Counted from the first letter of the stretch, positions 8,688 through 17,647 are shown. The stretch is DNA of 64,000 nt from Sandaracinobacteroides sp041675905 (GCA_041675905.1 JBAYSX010000008.1:1-64000); one strand, 5' to 3'. Translations and numbers: made by a program. Notes: generated by a model not told the origin, from the sequence alone.

Positions 8688-9790
8688 GCGTTTGCCATTT
8701 CCCGCTGCATCATCGAGCGCAATATACCTTCCCGAATCCCGCGGTCGGCCACACGCAGCGAAGGTGCGCCGGAAGCATCCAGCAGGGATTCCAGAATGGC
8801 GCAGCCGGCGACAACCAGATCGGCACGATCCGGCCCGACGCCCGGAATTTCAGCGCGCTCACCCGGAGACAGCGCCGCCAGATTGTGCGACAGGGCGATC
8901 AGATCGGATGTCGCGGCGAGCGTGCCGTCCACCCGTCGGCGATCATATTGCACCAGCCCCATATTCAGGCTGGCCAGTGTCGTAACGGTGCCGGATGCGC
9001 CGAGCAAATGCACATCGGGCGTCAATTGCCGGGTAAGCTGGCCGAGATGCCCGGTGACACGCGCTTTCATGCGGGCATATGCCGCCAGCCGTTCGGATGC
9101 GCTGCCGGCATCATGCGGCTCGGTTTCGGCGAGCGAGACGACGCCCCAGGGGATAGACAGCCAGGACCGCATCACATGTGGAGCCGCCGGCATGGGTTCG
9201 CCACTGTGGCGCCGCCGACGCTTTTTTCCGTGCCGACCGATAACGACCATTTCAGTCGAGCCGCCGCCGATATCGAAGACCAGCGTGCGGCTGGATTTCG
9301 CGTCGATCAGTGTCTGGCAGCCCAGCGCCGCCAGCCGCGCTTCTTCGGCGGGCGTAATGACATCAAGCGCAAGGCCGGTTTCTTCATAGACGCGGCGAAC
9401 AAATTCCGGGCCGTTGGCGGCGCTGCGGCAGGCTTCGGTAGCAACCGATCGCACCTGAACGACACCGCGCCTTGCCAGTTTTTCGGCGCAAACCACCAGC
9501 GCCGCAATGGTACGGTCCATCGCGGCTTCCGACAGGCAACCCGTCTGGCTCAATCCCTCGCCCAATCGTACCACGCGGGAAAATGCATCGACGACCTGAA
9601 AATTCGCGTTGAGCTCGTCGGATGATCGCCTGGCGATCAGCAAGCGGCAATTATTGGTGCCCAGATCCAGCGCGCCATAGGTATGACGCCCGCCGGTCTG
9701 TGCTGTACCCTGTGTCGCGCTGCTTTGGGGTGCGAACGGGCGAACATATATGTCGCCGGAACCATCGGCTCCGGGTTTCACATTTTGCAT
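8684..9790 (-). CDS. Ppx/GppA family phosphatase
   Basis: Actin-fold phosphatase acting on polyphosphate and/or pppGpp. Phosphate-binding loops are present: YGALDLGTNNCRLLIA (about 38) and VFDIGGGSTEMV (about 165). Domain II sequence includes LLGASGTVTTLA. I propose ATG 9790 (368 aa); a TTG at 9823 would add 11 residues, and ribosome-binding sites are weak for both. The first 35 residues are unusually polar compared with most homologues. Pairing with rlmE in an overlapping operon is common in sphingomonads. Polyphosphatase and pppGppase activity cannot be separated by sequence. Confidence 0.9.
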   Translation of the reverse strand: MQNVKPGADGSGDIYVRPFAPQSSATQGTAQTGGRHTYGALDLGTNNCRLLIARRSSDELNANFQVVDAFSRVVRLGEGLSQTGCLSEAAMDRTIAALVVCAEKLARRGVVQVRSVATEACRSAANGPEFVRRVYEETGLALDVITPAEEARLAALGCQTLIDAKSSRTLVFDIGGGSTEMVVIGRHGKKRRRRHSGEPMPAAPHVMRSWLSIPWGVVSLAETEPHDAGSASERLAAYARMKARVTGHLGQLTRQLTPDVHLLGASGTVTTLASLNMGLVQYDRRRVDGTLAATSDLIALSHNLAALSPGERAEIPGVGPDRADLVVAGCAILESLLDASGAPSLRVADRGIREGILRSMMQREMANA

Positions 9791-9856
9791 CGAATGTCTC
9801 GTATCCAGATTCTGCCACGGCAAAACCGCAGCGACTTGCCTGAAGGGTAGCAGCTA

Positions 9857-10780
9857 TCAGGCGTGATTAACAAGCAGTTCGGTGCTTTTGCGCGCCACTT
9901 TGACTGTTTGAGGCCGCAACAGCACCGCATCGCCGCCCGCGCGGGCGATCACATCGGCCAAAGGTTCGATCACGCAACGCATCCACCGGGCATTGGCATG
10001 CAATAGCCGGGTTTCATCCAGCATGATGCCGATATGGCCTGGCCACCAGGCGAGATCGCCGCGCGAAGCCGTAGCCACGCGCGCCTGTATATCGGCGGCC
10101 TGCATGTCGGTATCGCGGCGAAGCGGCTGGCCGGATAATTGGCTTGCCACCTGCACCAGGCCGGAACAATCGACGCCGGCGCGGCTGCGGCCACCCCAGC
10201 GATAGGGCGCGCCGAGGAAGTGCAGCGCCAGGTCCACCCGGTCGGCGCCTTCGGGAAGCAGATGCCGGCGGTGCAGGAAACGGCCAGCATATGGTCCGCT
10301 GGCGATTTGTACAAATTGTTCGTCGTGCGGATGCCAATCGATCACAGCGCCCATGGGCAGGGTGGCGATGGTCGTTGCCTTGATCGACGGCCTGGCAAAC
10401 AGCAGGCCATCGCCCGGCCCGATCCGCGCTTCATTGCCTTCGTCAGCCGGCATAACCAGCGCATCAACAGCAACATAGCCGACATAATGATCAGCGAGAC
10501 AATAACCCCAGGCCCAGCCCTCGGCGCGGTCGAGCACGGCAAAGCCTTCACCATGCAATAATTCGCTGACCATGGTCGCGTCCGGCGCGGGGGCGGCCAG
10601 CAAGGGCGCGGAAAGCGCACCCAGCCGCATCTGCACGGGCGAGGCGTAATTGGAGGCGGCGATCAGGTCCGCCAGGGCAATATCCGCCAGACCGGGGCGC
10701 CAGGCGGCCAGACGCCGGTCGAGCGGTTCGAGCGGGCCAAAGCGGCGCGGGCCGTTGATGCGGCTGGTTCGCGCCGTCAT
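9857..10780 (-). CDS. NlpC/P60 family cysteine peptidase with SH3 domains
   Basis: Likely a gamma-D-glutamyl-diamino acid endopeptidase acting on peptidoglycan peptides (C40 family). Two bacterial SH3-like segments occupy about residues 60-180, followed by the catalytic domain: Cys in GVDCSGLVQ and His in WWPGHIGIML. 307 aa with no clear signal peptide, the layout of dipeptidyl-peptidase VI-like enzymes that recycle muropeptides in the cytoplasm. It overlaps the M17 peptidase stop by ATGA, which fits a joint role in peptide breakdown. Confidence 0.87.
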   Translation of the reverse strand: MTARTSRINGPRRFGPLEPLDRRLAAWRPGLADIALADLIAASNYASPVQMRLGALSAPLLAAPAPDATMVSELLHGEGFAVLDRAEGWAWGYCLADHYVGYVAVDALVMPADEGNEARIGPGDGLLFARPSIKATTIATLPMGAVIDWHPHDEQFVQIASGPYAGRFLHRRHLLPEGADRVDLALHFLGAPYRWGGRSRAGVDCSGLVQVASQLSGQPLRRDTDMQAADIQARVATASRGDLAWWPGHIGIMLDETRLLHANARWMRCVIEPLADVIARAGGDAVLLRPQTVKVARKSTELLVNHA

Positions 10781-12159
10781 GCGAAGCGCCGTTCAAGGGC
10801 GGAAAGAGCGGCGAACAGCCCCATCGCCGCGCCGCCCCTGGGTCTGCCCGGTTTGGCGTTGGGATTCCAGGCGAACACATCGAAGTGCGCCCACGGAACT
10901 TCTTTCGGTACAAAATGTTCGAGAAACAGGGCAGCAACGATGGCCCCGGCGAAACCGCCTTCGCCGCTATTCTTGACGTCGGCGATTTGTGAGCGGAACA
11001 GACGGCGATATGCGCGCCACAATGGCAAGCGCCAGAGCGGGTCTTGCGCAGCCTCTCCTCCGGCAAGCAGTTCGGCGGCGAGATGATCGTCGTTGGCGAA
11101 CAGCGCCGGCAATTCCGGCCCCAGGGCAACGCGCGCCGCCCCGGTCAGCGTCGCGAAATCCAGAATCAGCGCCGGAGAGGATTCCGACGCCAGCGCCAGC
11201 GCGTCGGCCAGGATCAGCCGGCCTTCGGCGTCCGTATTGCCAATTTCCACGGACAGCCCCTTGCGGGTGCGAATGATGTCGCCCGGGCGCAGCGCATTGC
11301 CCGCCACCGCATTGTCGACCGCCGCAATCACCAGTTTCAGACGTACTTTCAGCCGTCGCGCAAGGATCAGCCGCGCCAGCGCCAACGCGTGCGCCGCGCC
11401 GCCCATATCCTTTTTCATCAGCGCCATGGAATTTCCGGGCTTCAGGTTGAGACCGCCGGTATCGAAACAGACCCCCTTGCCGACGATGGCGACCAGCGGC
11501 AGCGCCGGATCGTCGCCCCAATCCAGCATCACCAGACGCGGACGGCGTGGAGATGCACGGCCGACGGCATGGATGGCCGGGAAGCCGGCTTCGGGAAGCG
11601 TCTCGCCCACCCATACGCAAACGCGCGCGCCATGGGCTTCGGCCAGGCTGCGCACGGCAGCCTCCAACTCCTCCGGGCCGAAATCCTCGGCGGGGGTGTC
11701 CACCATATCGCGCAATTGGGCGACGGCGGCGGCATCCTGGAGCGCGAGATCGATTCCGCCCGTATCCGACACCAGCAATTGCCGCGGGCCGCGCGGGTTT
11801 TCGGCTTTGCGGTACCGGTCGAAGCAATGCTGGGCGAGCAGCCAGCCATGCGCGGCGATACCGACCGGCGCGCCGGAGGCAAGCCGGTAGGCGCCTTCCG
11901 GAAGCGCCGCCGCTGCGGTTGCGAGCGTCCAGCGGCCAGGCACTGTATCATCGCCCAGACCCACCGCCAGGCTCCAGCCGGAAGCTTCGGGGAGGAACAC
12001 GCTGCTATCCGACCTGGCGATGAAACCGGCGGCGCTGACGGCGGCCCGCGCCGTTTCACCCAACTGCTGGCGGAAAGCGTCGAACCCGGCCTTGGACACC
12101 AGATGAAGATTATGGGCGGGCTGGCCGCGATCGGGGGCCAGCAGAGATCCGGCGCTCAT
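10777..12159 (-). CDS. M17 family leucyl aminopeptidase
   Basis: Cytosolic dimetal aminopeptidase, 460 aa. The two-metal site motifs are intact: GKGVCFDTGGLNLKPG with the metal Lys and Asp, the Asp in MKKDMGGAAH, and the signature NTDAEGRLILADAL. The start is ATG 12159, overlapping the hemB stop (ATGA); the longer frame to 12318 lies inside hemB and lacks support. It belongs to the shorter alphaproteobacterial M17 group rather than classical PepA. Confidence 0.92.
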   Translation of the reverse strand: MSAGSLLAPDRGQPAHNLHLVSKAGFDAFRQQLGETARAAVSAAGFIARSDSSVFLPEASGWSLAVGLGDDTVPGRWTLATAAAALPEGAYRLASGAPVGIAAHGWLLAQHCFDRYRKAENPRGPRQLLVSDTGGIDLALQDAAAVAQLRDMVDTPAEDFGPEELEAAVRSLAEAHGARVCVWVGETLPEAGFPAIHAVGRASPRRPRLVMLDWGDDPALPLVAIVGKGVCFDTGGLNLKPGNSMALMKKDMGGAAHALALARLILARRLKVRLKLVIAAVDNAVAGNALRPGDIIRTRKGLSVEIGNTDAEGRLILADALALASESSPALILDFATLTGAARVALGPELPALFANDDHLAAELLAGGEAAQDPLWRLPLWRAYRRLFRSQIADVKNSGEGGFAGAIVAALFLEHFVPKEVPWAHFDVFAWNPNAKPGRPRGGAAMGLFAALSALERRFA

Positions 12160-13151
12160 GCCTGCAACAGTCGGGCGGCGAAGGGCGCATGATAGGTGAG
12201 GATACCGGCAGCGCCGGCGCGTTTGAAGCCGAGCAGCATTTCCGGCACCACGCGCGCACGTTCCAGCATACCGGCGGCCACGGCGGCTTCCACCATCGCA
12301 TACTCGCCCGACACGCAATAGGCGAATACCGGCACATCGAATTGTTCGGCGACTTTCCCTACCACATCCAGATAGGGCAGGCCGGGCTTCACCATGACAC
12401 TGTCCGCACCTTCGGCAACGTCCAGAGCGACTTCCCGCAATGCCTCCCGGATGTTTGCCGGGTCCATCTGATAGGTTTTCTTGTCACCCTTCAGATGCGC
12501 GCCCGCGCCCACGGCATCGCGGAAGGGCCCGTAAAAGCCGCTGGCATATTTGGCGGCATAGGCCATGATCTGCACATGGTGGAAGCCTTCGGTTTCCAGG
12601 GCTGCACGAATGGCGGCCACACGGCCATCCATCATGTCGGAAGGTGCGATGATATCCGCGCCGGCCCGCGCCTGATTCAGCGCCTGGCCGACCAGCACGT
12701 CCACCGACGGATCGTTGATGACGACGCCGTCGGCGTCCAGCAGGCCGTCATGCCCATGGCTGGTATAGGGATCGAGCGCAACGTCGGCCAACAGCCCGAC
12801 ATTGACGCCCGCATCCTTTATCGCCCGCATTGCGCGGCAGACGAGATTGTCGGGATTGAGCGCTTCGCTGCCCCGATCGTCGCGGCGGTCCGGCGCGGTA
12901 TTGGGAAACAGCGCAAGACACGGGATACCCAGCGCCTCGGCTTCGCGGGCCAGCGCCGGCAAACGATCGATGCTGTGGCGGAACACGCCGGGCATCGTAC
13001 CGACCGGTTCGGCTGCATCCACACCTTCGGTGACGAATATCGGCCAGATGAGGTCAGCCGGAGACAGCCGGCTTTCCGCCAGCATTGCGCGAGACCATGA
13101 AAACGCACGCGCGCGGCGCATGCGGACGGCTGGATAAGACCCGTATGTCAT
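12156..13151 (-). CDS. hemB: Porphobilinogen synthase (delta-aminolevulinic acid dehydratase)
   Basis: Condenses two 5-aminolevulinate molecules to porphobilinogen in haem and tetrapyrrole synthesis. 331 aa. Active-site lysines are K201 (AAKYASGFYGPF) and K255 (MVKPGLPYLD). The metal-switch region reads DVALDPYTSHGHDG, with Ala and Asp where zinc-dependent enzymes carry Cys, marking the magnesium-dependent type usual in alphaproteobacteria. It is first in a minus-strand operon with the two peptidase genes, coupled by ATGA overlaps. Confidence 0.97.
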   Translation of the reverse strand: MTYGSYPAVRMRRARAFSWSRAMLAESRLSPADLIWPIFVTEGVDAAEPVGTMPGVFRHSIDRLPALAREAEALGIPCLALFPNTAPDRRDDRGSEALNPDNLVCRAMRAIKDAGVNVGLLADVALDPYTSHGHDGLLDADGVVINDPSVDVLVGQALNQARAGADIIAPSDMMDGRVAAIRAALETEGFHHVQIMAYAAKYASGFYGPFRDAVGAGAHLKGDKKTYQMDPANIREALREVALDVAEGADSVMVKPGLPYLDVVGKVAEQFDVPVFAYCVSGEYAMVEAAVAAGMLERARVVPEMLLGFKRAGAAGILTYHAPFAARLLQA

Positions 13152-13201
13152 TCTGCAGCCAGCGATAGCGCGCTCTTTTCCGTTGCGCTAGTCTGGCGTT
13201 T

Positions 13202-13567
13202 ATGGCGCACTTTCCCGTCGATGAGGTGGAAGCCCTGCTGATCCTGAAAGCGCAGGCGCAATCGGATATCAGCTATGGCGAGGTGTTCGCCTGGTTCGGC
13301 CTGCCATTCCAGCGCTGGCAGGTCGGCGGGCTGTGCGCCGTGCTGGGCGAGGTGGACCGGTTGCAGCGCGGGCGCGGGCGGCCCGATCTGGCAGTGCTGG
13401 TCGTACGGCAGTCGGACAGGATTCCCGGCCAGGGCTGGTGGCTGGCGCAGGAGCCTGGCACATGGTCCGGGCCAATCGAGGGCCCGGAAGCGCGGCAGTT
13501 TGTCGAAACCCTTAAACGCCGGGCTTATGATTACTGGCGGGAGGATGCGCCGGTTGTTGCGCCGTAA
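13202..13567 (+). CDS. Conserved hypothetical protein, 121 aa
   Basis: Not assigned to a family with confidence. The sequence has a SYGEVFAWFGLPFQRWQVGGLCAVLGEV stretch (about 24-50, broken here by description only) followed by RPDLAVLVVRQSDRIPGQGWW. The pattern of a YGE...G...V..L segment followed by a hydrophobic strand and PG-x-GWW loosely resembles winged-helix parts of alkyltransferase-like proteins, but this is speculation. No signal peptide or membrane segment. It starts 50 nt from the divergent hemB and its last 56 nt overlap the antisense SMR gene. Confidence 0.65.
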   Translation: MAHFPVDEVEALLILKAQAQSDISYGEVFAWFGLPFQRWQVGGLCAVLGEVDRLQRGRGRPDLAVLVVRQSDRIPGQGWWLAQEPGTWSGPIEGPEARQFVETLKRRAYDYWREDAPVVAP

Positions 13568-13877
13568 CGATTTGCAGCCCGATCACGCCCACGACAATCA
13601 GGGCGATAAAGCCGCCCTGTGCCCACGACAGCGACTGGCCGAAAGCAAAGCGGCCAAGCAGCGTAATGCCAAAAATGCCAATGCCGGACCATATGGCATA
13701 GGCGACGCCAACCGGAATGTGCCGCAGCGTCAAGGCCAGAAGCCAGAAAGATACACCATAAAGCGCCAGCGCGCCGACGCCGAAGGCGGGGTTGCGAAAC
13801 CCGTCTGACAGTTTCAGCAGGGCGGTTCCCGTCAGTTCGAGCAGGATCGCGCCCGCCAGCAAGATCCAGGGCTGCAT
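13512..13877 (-). CDS. Small multidrug resistance (SMR) family transporter
   Basis: Four-helix proton-coupled inner-membrane transporter. I chose ATG 13877, which overlaps the upstream stop as TGATG, because it places the essential glutamate at position 14 exactly as in EmrE (ILLELTGTALLKLSDGF). An ATG at 13892 would add five residues. GVAYAIWSGIGIFGI in helix 3 is the family signature. Substrate (quaternary ammonium compounds, guanidinium or other) is not predictable. The tail continues past the fourth helix into a polar PAHPPASNHK extension that overlaps the convergent gene. Confidence 0.9.
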   Translation of the reverse strand: MQPWILLAGAILLELTGTALLKLSDGFRNPAFGVGALALYGVSFWLLALTLRHIPVGVAYAIWSGIGIFGITLLGRFAFGQSLSWAQGGFIALIVVGVIGLQIVTAQQPAHPPASNHKPGV

Positions 13878-14350
13878 CAGCCACGCCGCCATTGGCGCAA
13901 GCCGTCCTCGATCACCTGCTTGATCTCCACCCGCTCGGGCGGCGACAGGAAAGCGCCGATGGACAGGCGGCGGTCACCGGCGCGCAGCCAAAGCCGGTTT
14001 TGCTTCATGACCATTTCTTCCAGTTCCACCCGCGCCCGAGCCGCATCGAGCCGGGCTGCCTTCCGGCGGCCGCTCGGGTCGATACGGACAAAGGACAGGC
14101 CATCCTTGTCAAGCGACAGCCGCTCCACCATCTCGCCCGAACGATAGGAGGCGCGCATCGCCCACCACAGAAGGGCAATGTCGATCAGCATGAACGGCAA
14201 GACCAGCCATGCGCCCAGAATCATCAGCCGCAGCCCCATCAGGAGAAACACACCCGCCACGCCGCCGACCAGCCACCAGAAAGTGCGGCGCGGCAGGGAA
14301 CGGTTGGGGCGCATCTCCAGATCGAAATAGAGGGACTTGCGGCTTTGCAT
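13877..14350 (-). CDS. DUF2244 domain membrane protein
   Basis: A 157-aa protein with two adjacent hydrophobic helices (about residues 25-65) after a short N-terminal strand, then a soluble C-terminal part containing the characteristic RVELEE and LSIGAFLSPPERVE segments of DUF2244. Function unknown. ATG 14350 was chosen because the longer frame to 14647 runs antisense through nth. Directly coupled to the SMR gene (TGATG) and divergent from nth with 21 nt between them, so the promoters must overlap coding sequence. Confidence 0.85.
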   Translation of the reverse strand: MQSRKSLYFDLEMRPNRSLPRRTFWWLVGGVAGVFLLMGLRLMILGAWLVLPFMLIDIALLWWAMRASYRSGEMVERLSLDKDGLSFVRIDPSGRRKAARLDAARARVELEEMVMKQNRLWLRAGDRRLSIGAFLSPPERVEIKQVIEDGLRQWRRG

Positions 14351-14371
14351 CGGGCATGATCTTAACACGCC

Positions 14372-15109
14372 ATGTCGCAGAAGGCCCAGACCCAAACAGT
14401 GCCCACGAAGACGCCCCGCCGCCTTGGCCGGGCCGCCGCCACCGCCATTTTCGACACGCTGGGGGCCGCCAATCCCGATCCGCATACCGAACTGGAATTC
14501 GTCAATCCCTATACGTTGCTGGTGGCGGTGGTGCTTTCGGCGCAGGCGACCGATGTGGGGGTCAACCGGGCGACGAAAAAGCTGTTCGAACAGGTTCAGA
14601 CGCCCGAACAAATGCTGGAGCTGGGTATCGAGGGCCTGAAAAGCCACATTCGCACCATCGGCCTGTACAATAGCAAGGCCGAAAATGTGATCAGATTATC
14701 GGCGCAATTGCTCGAACTGCATAACGGCGAGGTACCGCACGATCGCGCAGCCCTCGAGGCCCTGCCGGGGGTGGGGCGCAAGACCGCCAATGTCGTACTG
14801 AATGAAGCTTTTGGCGAGCCGACGCTGGCGGTCGATACGCATGTATTTCGCGTGGCGCGGCGGACCGGCCTGTCGCATGGCAATACCCCGGAAGCAGTGG
14901 AACGGGATCTGCTGGAACTGGTGCCGAAGCGCTGGGCGAGGCCCGCGCACCATTTGCTGATTCTGCACGGCCGTTATTTATGCAAGGCGCGCACACCCGA
15001 GTGCTGGCGCTGCCCGATCAGCCCGTGGTGCCGCTGGCCAGATAAAAATTTGCTGCCACCCGCAAAACCATTGAAGGGGCGCGGAGACGGCGCCATCTCC
15101 ACGCCATAA
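14372..15109 (+). CDS. nth: Endonuclease III
   Basis: Base-excision-repair DNA glycosylase and AP lyase for oxidised pyrimidines. 245 aa. The helix-hairpin-helix LPGVGRKTANVVL carries the catalytic Lys, and the catalytic Asp lies in LAVDTHVFRVARR. The [4Fe-4S] ligands follow C-X6-C-X2-C-X5-C (CKARTPECWRCPISPWC). The C-terminus has a short basic and Pro-rich extension after the cluster. Confidence 0.96.
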   Translation: MSQKAQTQTVPTKTPRRLGRAAATAIFDTLGAANPDPHTELEFVNPYTLLVAVVLSAQATDVGVNRATKKLFEQVQTPEQMLELGIEGLKSHIRTIGLYNSKAENVIRLSAQLLELHNGEVPHDRAALEALPGVGRKTANVVLNEAFGEPTLAVDTHVFRVARRTGLSHGNTPEAVERDLLELVPKRWARPAHHLLILHGRYLCKARTPECWRCPISPWCRWPDKNLLPPAKPLKGRGDGAISTP

Positions 15110-15130
15110 TTCAAGAGAGGAGAGCGTGTC

Positions 15131-15535
15131 ATGTATCCGAAATCGTTAACGGTGGCAGCGTTCGGGCTGCTTGCATTCGCCGGATGCACCCATGCGGCGT
15201 CGAAAGAAAAGCCGGAAATGGTACAGGCGGGTGAGCCAGTTACCTGCATCCAGACGCAGAATATTCGCAGCACAGACGTCATCGATGACAAAACCATCGA
15301 CTTCAAGATGAATGGCGGCGTCACCTATCGCAACACATTGCCGTATAGTTGTTCGGGCCTCGGTTTTGAAAAGAGCTTCGCCTATAAAACATCGGTCGCG
15401 CGTTTGTGCAACGTCGACACGATTACCGTACTTTATACAGGCGGTGGACCACGTCGCGGCGCCACCTGTGGCCTTGGGGAATTTGTACCGGTGAAACCCG
15501 CAGAGAAGCCGGCTGAAACGCCTGCCTCCGAATAA
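15131..15535 (+). CDS. Small lipoprotein (DUF6491-like)
   Basis: A 134-aa envelope protein. The signal ends in a lipobox, LLAFAGC (Cys19), so it is probably a lipoprotein. The mature part contains three further cysteines and the RSTDVIDDKTIDFKM and YRNTLP-x2-C patterns that I associate with the uncharacterised DUF6491 group in sphingomonads; that label is from memory and tentative. A GAGAGGAGAG ribosome-binding site precedes the ATG. A hairpin at 15546-15578 follows. Confidence 0.75.
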   Translation: MYPKSLTVAAFGLLAFAGCTHAASKEKPEMVQAGEPVTCIQTQNIRSTDVIDDKTIDFKMNGGVTYRNTLPYSCSGLGFEKSFAYKTSVARLCNVDTITVLYTGGGPRRGATCGLGEFVPVKPAEKPAETPASE

Positions 15536-15545
15536 ACCGGGCACA

Positions 15546-15578
15546 AGCTGGCAATGACGGCAGCCGCTATTGCCAGCT
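15546..15578 (+). terminator. Hairpin between the DUF6491-like gene and rlmN
   Basis: AGCTGGCAAT and ATTGCCAGCT form a perfect 10-bp stem with a 13-nt loop between two convergent genes, overlapping the last codons of rlmN. There is no T-tract on the plus side, so termination is plausible rather than shown. Confidence 0.45.
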
Positions 15579-16778
15579 GGCCTCCTTCTCCGCCGCCAGC
15601 CGATCCAGTTCGGCACGGGACAATTTGACTGACGCCGACTTCAATTGCCCGCACGCCGCCATAATATCGCGTCCGCGCGGACGGCGGACCGGCGCGGAAA
15701 TGCCGGCGGCGAATATAATATCGGAGAATTTCTGTACCGCTTCGGGCGTTGAAGTCTCATAGCCCGCGCCCGGCCAGGGATTGAACGGAATCAGATTGAC
15801 CTTCGCCGGAACGCGATAATGTCGCAACAGGCGCACCAGTTCATGGGCGTCTTCCGGTCGGTCGTTCTTGTCTTTCAGCATTACATATTCGAAAGTAATG
15901 CGTCGGGCATTATTCGCGCCGGGATAGGCGGCGCAGGCGGCCAGCAATTCATCAATTCCATATTTCTTGTTGAGCGGTACGATTTCATCGCGCACGTCTT
16001 TGGTAACGGCGTGCAGGGATACCGCGAGATTGACGCCAATCTCTTCGCCCGCGCGCGCCATCATCGGCACTACGCCCGACGTGGAGAGGGTGATCCGGCG
16101 GCGGGACAGCGCCAGCCCATCGCCGTCCATCACAATCTGCAACGCATCGCGCACCGCATCGAAATTATACAGCGGCTCGCCCATGCCCATCATCACAATA
16201 TTGGTCAGTAGCCGGCCTTCGGGGCTGGAGGGCCATTCGCCCAGCGCATCGCGCGCCAGCATCACCTGCCCGACGATCTCTCCCGCCGTCAGATTGCGGA
16301 CCAGGCGCATGGTGCCCGTAAAACAGAAACGGCAGTTCAGCGTGCAGCCGACCTGGCTCGACACGCACAGGGTTCCCCGATCCGCGTCGGGGATGAACAC
16401 CATCTCATACTCCTCGCCAGCGGAACGCAACAGCCACTTGCGTGTGCCGTCGGTGGAGACATGCGCTTCCACCACCTCCGGGCGACCGACGACGAAATGC
16501 GCCGCCAGCCCTTCGCGTAAGGGTTTGGAGAGATCCGTCATCGCGGCAAAGTCGGTTGCGCCGCGATTGTAGATCCAGCTCCATAATTGCCGCGCCCGCA
16601 TTTTGGCCGGCTTCTGCTCGCACAGGCCGGTATCGACAAGCGCCGCAGCGATTTCCGTGCGCGTCAGGCCTATCAGATCCAGCCGGCCATCCTCGCGCAC
16701 AGACACGGCACGGGGGACGGCAACGGGGTCGGCGTGTCCCGCAATGGGCATCAATTCAGTATCCATGGAATCCGCCAC
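15567..16778 (-). CDS. rlmN: Dual-specificity RNA methyltransferase RlmN
   Basis: Radical-SAM enzyme making m2A2503 in 23S rRNA and m2A37 in some tRNAs. 403 aa. The radical-SAM cluster motif C-x3-C-x2-C is C145, C149, C152 (GCTLNCRFCFTG). GMGEPLYNFD and the NLAVSLHA segment are present; the mechanistic cysteine near the C-terminus lies in MAACGQLK. The frame starts at GTG 16778; ATG 16766 (residue 5) is equally possible, as neither has a clear ribosome-binding site. Confidence 0.96.
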   Translation of the reverse strand: MADSMDTELMPIAGHADPVAVPRAVSVREDGRLDLIGLTRTEIAAALVDTGLCEQKPAKMRARQLWSWIYNRGATDFAAMTDLSKPLREGLAAHFVVGRPEVVEAHVSTDGTRKWLLRSAGEEYEMVFIPDADRGTLCVSSQVGCTLNCRFCFTGTMRLVRNLTAGEIVGQVMLARDALGEWPSSPEGRLLTNIVMMGMGEPLYNFDAVRDALQIVMDGDGLALSRRRITLSTSGVVPMMARAGEEIGVNLAVSLHAVTKDVRDEIVPLNKKYGIDELLAACAAYPGANNARRITFEYVMLKDKNDRPEDAHELVRLLRHYRVPAKVNLIPFNPWPGAGYETSTPEAVQKFSDIIFAAGISAPVRRPRGRDIMAACGQLKSASVKLSRAELDRLAAEKEASWQ

Positions 16779-16945
16779 ATACCGAATTTTAGCGCAAAAG
16801 GCGAGGCGGACAGATTGATGAACGAAATGGTCATCTGCCGTTCATTAGCGCTGTCGCCTTTTTTACAAAATTGTGACAGTCGGAAAATTATCTGCCTGAA
16901 ATGCAATAATTTTTCATTTGGCACGGAGTTTGCAACTTCTCGTAT

Positions 16946-16963
16946 GTCACCAAATTGTGTGAC
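16946..16963 (+). promoter_or_regulatory. Inverted repeat upstream of the PEP-CTERM gene
   Basis: GTCAC-N8-GTGAC lies 21 nt before the ATG of the PEP-CTERM protein, in a 205-nt AT-rich divergent intergenic region shared with rlmN. It could be an operator close to the transcription start. A 5-bp half-site can arise by chance. Confidence 0.3.
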
Positions 16964-16983
16964 CATATGTTAAGGTAGCGTAA

Positions 16984-17538
16984 ATGCGTATTAGTATTAA
17001 GTTGATGATTCCCGTCTTTTTGGCGGTATCTGCTGCGTCCGGTGCGAAAGCAGCAGTAACGCTTGAACCCTGCTCTTTGCAAAATGGTCTCGCCTGTTAC
17101 AGTAATGGCAACGACAAGGCAGAATTTGTAAGAGCCGCAATATTTCAGGCGACCGGCGTCGATGTCGAGCTCAAACTCTACTCTAAATGGGATAGCGACG
17201 AAGGGGCAGGCAGCAGCGCCCTGGTCAGGGTTGCGGGCGATAGCTATAGCGGAACCTGGGCAAGCCCGGTTTCCATTGCGTATGTAACCGTGAAAGCCGG
17301 ACCGCAATTTGCGGTTTACGAGTGGAATGATTTTTCCGGCTCCTGGTTCTCCCAAGGGTTGACTGCAGGCAACGGGAAAAAGAAAAACACGCCCGCCGTA
17401 TCGCATGTGAGCTTCTGGACAGTTCCCGGTGGGGAGACGCCAGCGGTGCCGGAGCCCGCGACCTGGCTTATGATGATTGCCGGTTTCGGGCTGATCGGTT
17501 CGGCCATGCGGCGTCGGCGCAAGATCGTGACGGCCTGA
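16984..17538 (+). CDS. PEP-CTERM sorting domain protein
   Basis: A 184-aa secreted protein. A signal peptide (about 1-25, ending AKA) precedes a beta-rich body rich in Gly, Ser and aromatic residues with no recognised catalytic motif. The C-terminus has the sorting signal PEPATWLMMIAGFGLIGSA followed by RRRR, the sphingomonad variant of PEP-CTERM that targets proteins for processing by an exosortase-type system and export to the surface or matrix. No exosortase is in this window. An efficient terminator follows. Confidence 0.85.
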   Translation: MRISIKLMIPVFLAVSAASGAKAAVTLEPCSLQNGLACYSNGNDKAEFVRAAIFQATGVDVELKLYSKWDSDEGAGSSALVRVAGDSYSGTWASPVSIAYVTVKAGPQFAVYEWNDFSGSWFSQGLTAGNGKKKNTPAVSHVSFWTVPGGETPAVPEPATWLMMIAGFGLIGSAMRRRRKIVTA

Positions 17539-17546
17539 TAACCTCG

Positions 17547-17577
17547 GCGGGCGCGCCTTACCGCGCGCCCGCTTTTT
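17547..17577 (+). terminator. Rho-independent terminator of the PEP-CTERM gene
   Basis: GCGGGCGCG (17547-17555) pairs perfectly with CGCGCCCGC (17564-17572) across an 8-nt loop and is followed at once by TTTTT. This is the clearest intrinsic terminator in the window. Confidence 0.88.
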
Positions 17578-17647
17578 GCGCGCTGCCGCATTGAAAACCC
17601 GCTCGCCTACGCTAGGATTGGCAGGAACAGCGGGAGACAGACAGGAA

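Noticed and set aside
8603..9625. 340-aa plus-strand frame opposite the Ppx/GppA gene
   Set aside because: Lies wholly in a gene with clear phosphate-binding motifs; the translation is an Arg/Gln/Gly-rich shadow.
10139..10561. 140-aa plus-strand frame opposite the NlpC/P60 gene
   Set aside because: Antisense shadow; the NlpC/P60 catalytic motifs are clear on the other strand.
11044..12192. 382-aa plus-strand frame opposite the M17 peptidase
   Set aside because: Shadow frame with no signature; the minus-strand M17 motifs are complete.
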